Part shown: positions 44,490 through 45,786 of the stretch, in pieces | How the letters are laid out: every line of letters begins with the position of its first letter | How positions within the stretch are numbered: the first letter of the stretch is position 1 | Assembly: GCA_024225395.1 (NCBI GenBank) | Contig: JAAEMR010000073.1 | Coordinates: forward strand, 1-45,786 | Source of the DNA: Gammaproteobacteria bacterium | Lineage (GTDB): Bacteria > Pseudomonadota > Gammaproteobacteria > GCA-001735895 | Length of the DNA stretch: 45,786 bases | Reading direction: 5' to 3' | The notes under the pieces: generated by a model | Databases searched by the model: none | What the model was told of the DNA's origin: nothing | Seen by the model: only the letters and a program-made list of their open reading frames with translations | Program-made: the position numbers and the translations under genes

Positions 44490-45233
44490 TTAAAGCTTTT
44501 TCTGAATTTCCTGCCAAAGTGATTGATACGCTTTGGCAGCTGGACGGCTTCGTGCAAATGTTGTCACTGGTGCACGATGAATACCCATTTTCTCAACATC
44601 TGTAGAAAAAGGAACCCTGGTTTCAAGGAATGTTTTTTTATAGCGGCTGTGTAACTGGTTCATGGTATCTATATGTAGCTTTTTCTGACGCTGAACCATG
44701 GAAAAAAAAGGTACCAGCTTTTTTCTCCCCAGGTTGTGTTTTTTGAAAAAGTCGATTAACTGCTCAAACGTACGAACAGTTAATGTGGAAGGTATGACGG
44801 GTATCACAATGTGATCGGCCGCCTTGAAAACACTTTCTGATAACGAAGAAATATTTGGAGGGCAATCAAGTAAAATGACATCATAATCGTTATTAACAGA
44901 CTTCAGTGCTTTTTTAAGCCTTGAACGGCTATTTTTCATGCGTGACAGAAAAATATCGAAATCACGATATGTCATGTTGGCAGGTAAAATATCCAGGTTA
45001 TCATAATCACTCCCTTTAATAGCATTAGTGAAACGCTTTACATCTTTAAAAAAAGATTCTTTTTTAAGATTATTAGAAGGTTTAACTCTAAAGTAAAAAC
45101 CTGAAGCACCTTGCGGATCGAGATCACAAAGTAAAGTACGGTAGCCTGATCGGGCCAGCTCATAAGCAAGGTTAACTGACGTGGCTGTTTTACCCACGCC
45201 GCCCTTGTTACTGTAACACGCGATAATTTTCAT
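44490..45233 (-). CDS. ParA/MinD-type ATPase, orphan (no ParB)
   Basis: A 247-residue ParA family ATPase. The deviant Walker A is 'SNKGGVGKTATSVNLAYELA' (residues 8-27), with 'LLCDLDPQGASGFYF' (switch I) and 'DVILLDCPPNISSLSESVFKAA' (Walker B/switch II) intact. The ATG at 45233 has GAGGT seven bases upstream and gives the family N-terminus 'MKIIACYS'; an ORF start at 45293 would overlap the CHAD gene. No parB or parS is present, so it is not a chromosome segregation pair. Such orphan ParA proteins position cargoes (McdA for carboxysomes, PpfA for chemoreceptors), and here its operon partners are CHAD and CYTH genes. Confidence 0.88.
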   Translation of the reverse strand: MKIIACYSNKGGVGKTATSVNLAYELARSGYRTLLCDLDPQGASGFYFRVKPSNNLKKESFFKDVKRFTNAIKGSDYDNLDILPANMTYRDFDIFLSRMKNSRSRLKKALKSVNNDYDVILLDCPPNISSLSESVFKAADHIVIPVIPSTLTVRTFEQLIDFFKKHNLGRKKLVPFFSMVQRQKKLHIDTMNQLHSRYKKTFLETRVPFSTDVEKMGIHRAPVTTFARSRPAAKAYQSLWQEIQKKL

Positions 45234-45243
45234 CCTTTTGACC

Positions 45244-45786
45244 TCAAATGTTAAATAATTTCTTGAATTGTTGTTGTGTTGACAGGCTGTCAAAAATTTG
45301 AAAATTTGTAATAACCTTGGCTCGTTCTTCCAGCTGTTTCTGATAGAGCATGGCTATTAATGCACCAACACTTTTGGCAACAGAGATATCCTGTTTTCGA
45401 CCTTTTGAAGCATTGGTCAATATAAATTCCTGCAAAGATTCCTGCTGCACAGAGTAGTCATTAAATAGTCCTAAATTATCCTGTAGCCGTTTCAGTGCCT
45501 TAATTAAACTCTTAATCTCTTTTAATGGAAACATGGGGCTAAAAAACTCCATTAAGTAACGTAACTTCTTGCAATGGATGCGCAGCTCATGCACTTCTGA
45601 ATCTGGAGTATCCGGGTTAATGGCGCGTGCTATCTTACAAACTTTGCGATACCTCTTCCAGATTAACTCTCGAGCATAAATAAAAGCAGAATGATCAGCA
45701 TTTGGGCCGGGCTGTAAATCATCTGATCCACTAAATAGAGCATGTAGACTGCTAATGGATTTATTATAAGCTGAACTTTTTAAGTG
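45244..45786 (-). CDS. CHAD domain protein, 5'-truncated by window edge
   Basis: The frame is open from the end of the window to a stop at 45244, so the N-terminus lies outside; about 180 residues are visible. The CHAD signature is complete: 'YARELIWKRYRKVCKIA' and 'VHELRIHCKKLRYLMEFFSP', with the conserved His and basic residues, then 'LKRLQDNLGLFNDYSVQQESLQ'. CHAD domains bind inorganic polyphosphate through their histidines and lysines, and CHAD proteins attach to polyphosphate granules ('phosins'). Here CHAD is a stand-alone gene or the C-terminus of a CYTH-CHAD fusion; the upstream part would decide. Its stop lies about ten bases before the parA start, so they are co-transcribed. Confidence 0.88.
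   Translation of the reverse strand, partial: HLKSSAYNKSISSLHALFSGSDDLQPGPNADHSAFIYARELIWKRYRKVCKIARAINPDTPDSEVHELRIHCKKLRYLMEFFSPMFPLKEIKSLIKALKRLQDNLGLFNDYSVQQESLQEFILTNASKGRKQDISVAKSVGALIAMLYQKQLEERAKVITNFQIFDSLSTQQQFKKLFNI

Noticed and set aside
44490-45233. Reading the ParA as part of a plasmid or chromosome partition locus
   Set aside because: There is no parB, parS-like repeats, repA or gidAB nearby; the operon partners are CHAD, CYTH and Nudix genes.
31860-45786. Interpretation of the 32-46 kb region as a phage-defence or mobile island
   Set aside because: No integrase, tRNA attachment site, transposase, restriction or toxin genes are seen, and the codon use looks like the rest of the window; a metabolic role fits better.

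Overview
The window looks like chromosomal DNA of a free-living, AT-rich (roughly 40 % GC by eye) gammaproteobacterium, probably marine or sediment-dwelling. This rests on the gammaproteobacterial character of PurB, RoxA, ApaH, PhoU, PurU and ArsJ, on the RND/LolA-like pair, and on the Sec-type, c-type cytochrome and outer-membrane-related genes. I cannot name genus or species. I see no tRNA, rRNA, CRISPR array or intact insertion sequence.

Layout. 1-2.9 kb: the 3' part of a large right-handed beta-helix surface protein with an Ig-like C-terminus. 3.2-5.6 kb: purU, a membrane-anchored Tll0287-type c-haem sensor without output domain, and a TEX30-like hydrolase. 5.8-11.3 kb: a complete dppABCDF-type peptide ABC importer with a strong hairpin after dppA, followed by a badly decayed alanine dehydrogenase pseudogene (11.36-11.96 kb). 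12-14.9 kb: a small DUF7931-like protein and, divergently, the GAPDH-arsJ arsenate (organoarsenical) export pair. 14.9-18.8 kb (minus strand): phoU, a GNAT acetyltransferase, roxA and purB, with a MITE-like inverted repeat between roxA and purB. 18.9-22.8 kb: a LolA-like periplasmic protein and an RND exporter.

23.2-31.6 kb is dominated by phosphate: a PiT transporter with a charged cytosolic insertion, apaH, two tandem CNNM/CorC-type membrane proteins (one with a lysine-rich tail and a G10 tract), a small lysine-rich protein, and a NptA-type Na/Pi transporter with a PhoU-like tail.

31.9-45.8 kb is the most unusual part. It contains a GAK gene set (CofD-related protein, ATP-grasp enzyme, HprK-related kinase B, amphi-Trp protein). 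GAK is defined only from co-occurrence and to my knowledge has no biochemical function. Here it is embedded among a PhoU-kinase fusion, four Nudix domains, two histidine phosphatase domains, a metallophosphoesterase and an exonuclease/endonuclease/phosphatase-family protein. A minus-strand operon follows with CHAD (polyphosphate-binding), an orphan ParA ATPase, CYTH (triphosphatase) and Nudix, next to an HTH protein with a histone-H1-like lysine tail. My reading, which is inference, is that this is a phosphate, polyphosphate and nucleotide-polyphosphate handling island. The GAK genes may act on a phosphorylated metabolite, and the CHAD/ParA/lysine-rich genes may organise polyphosphate granules.
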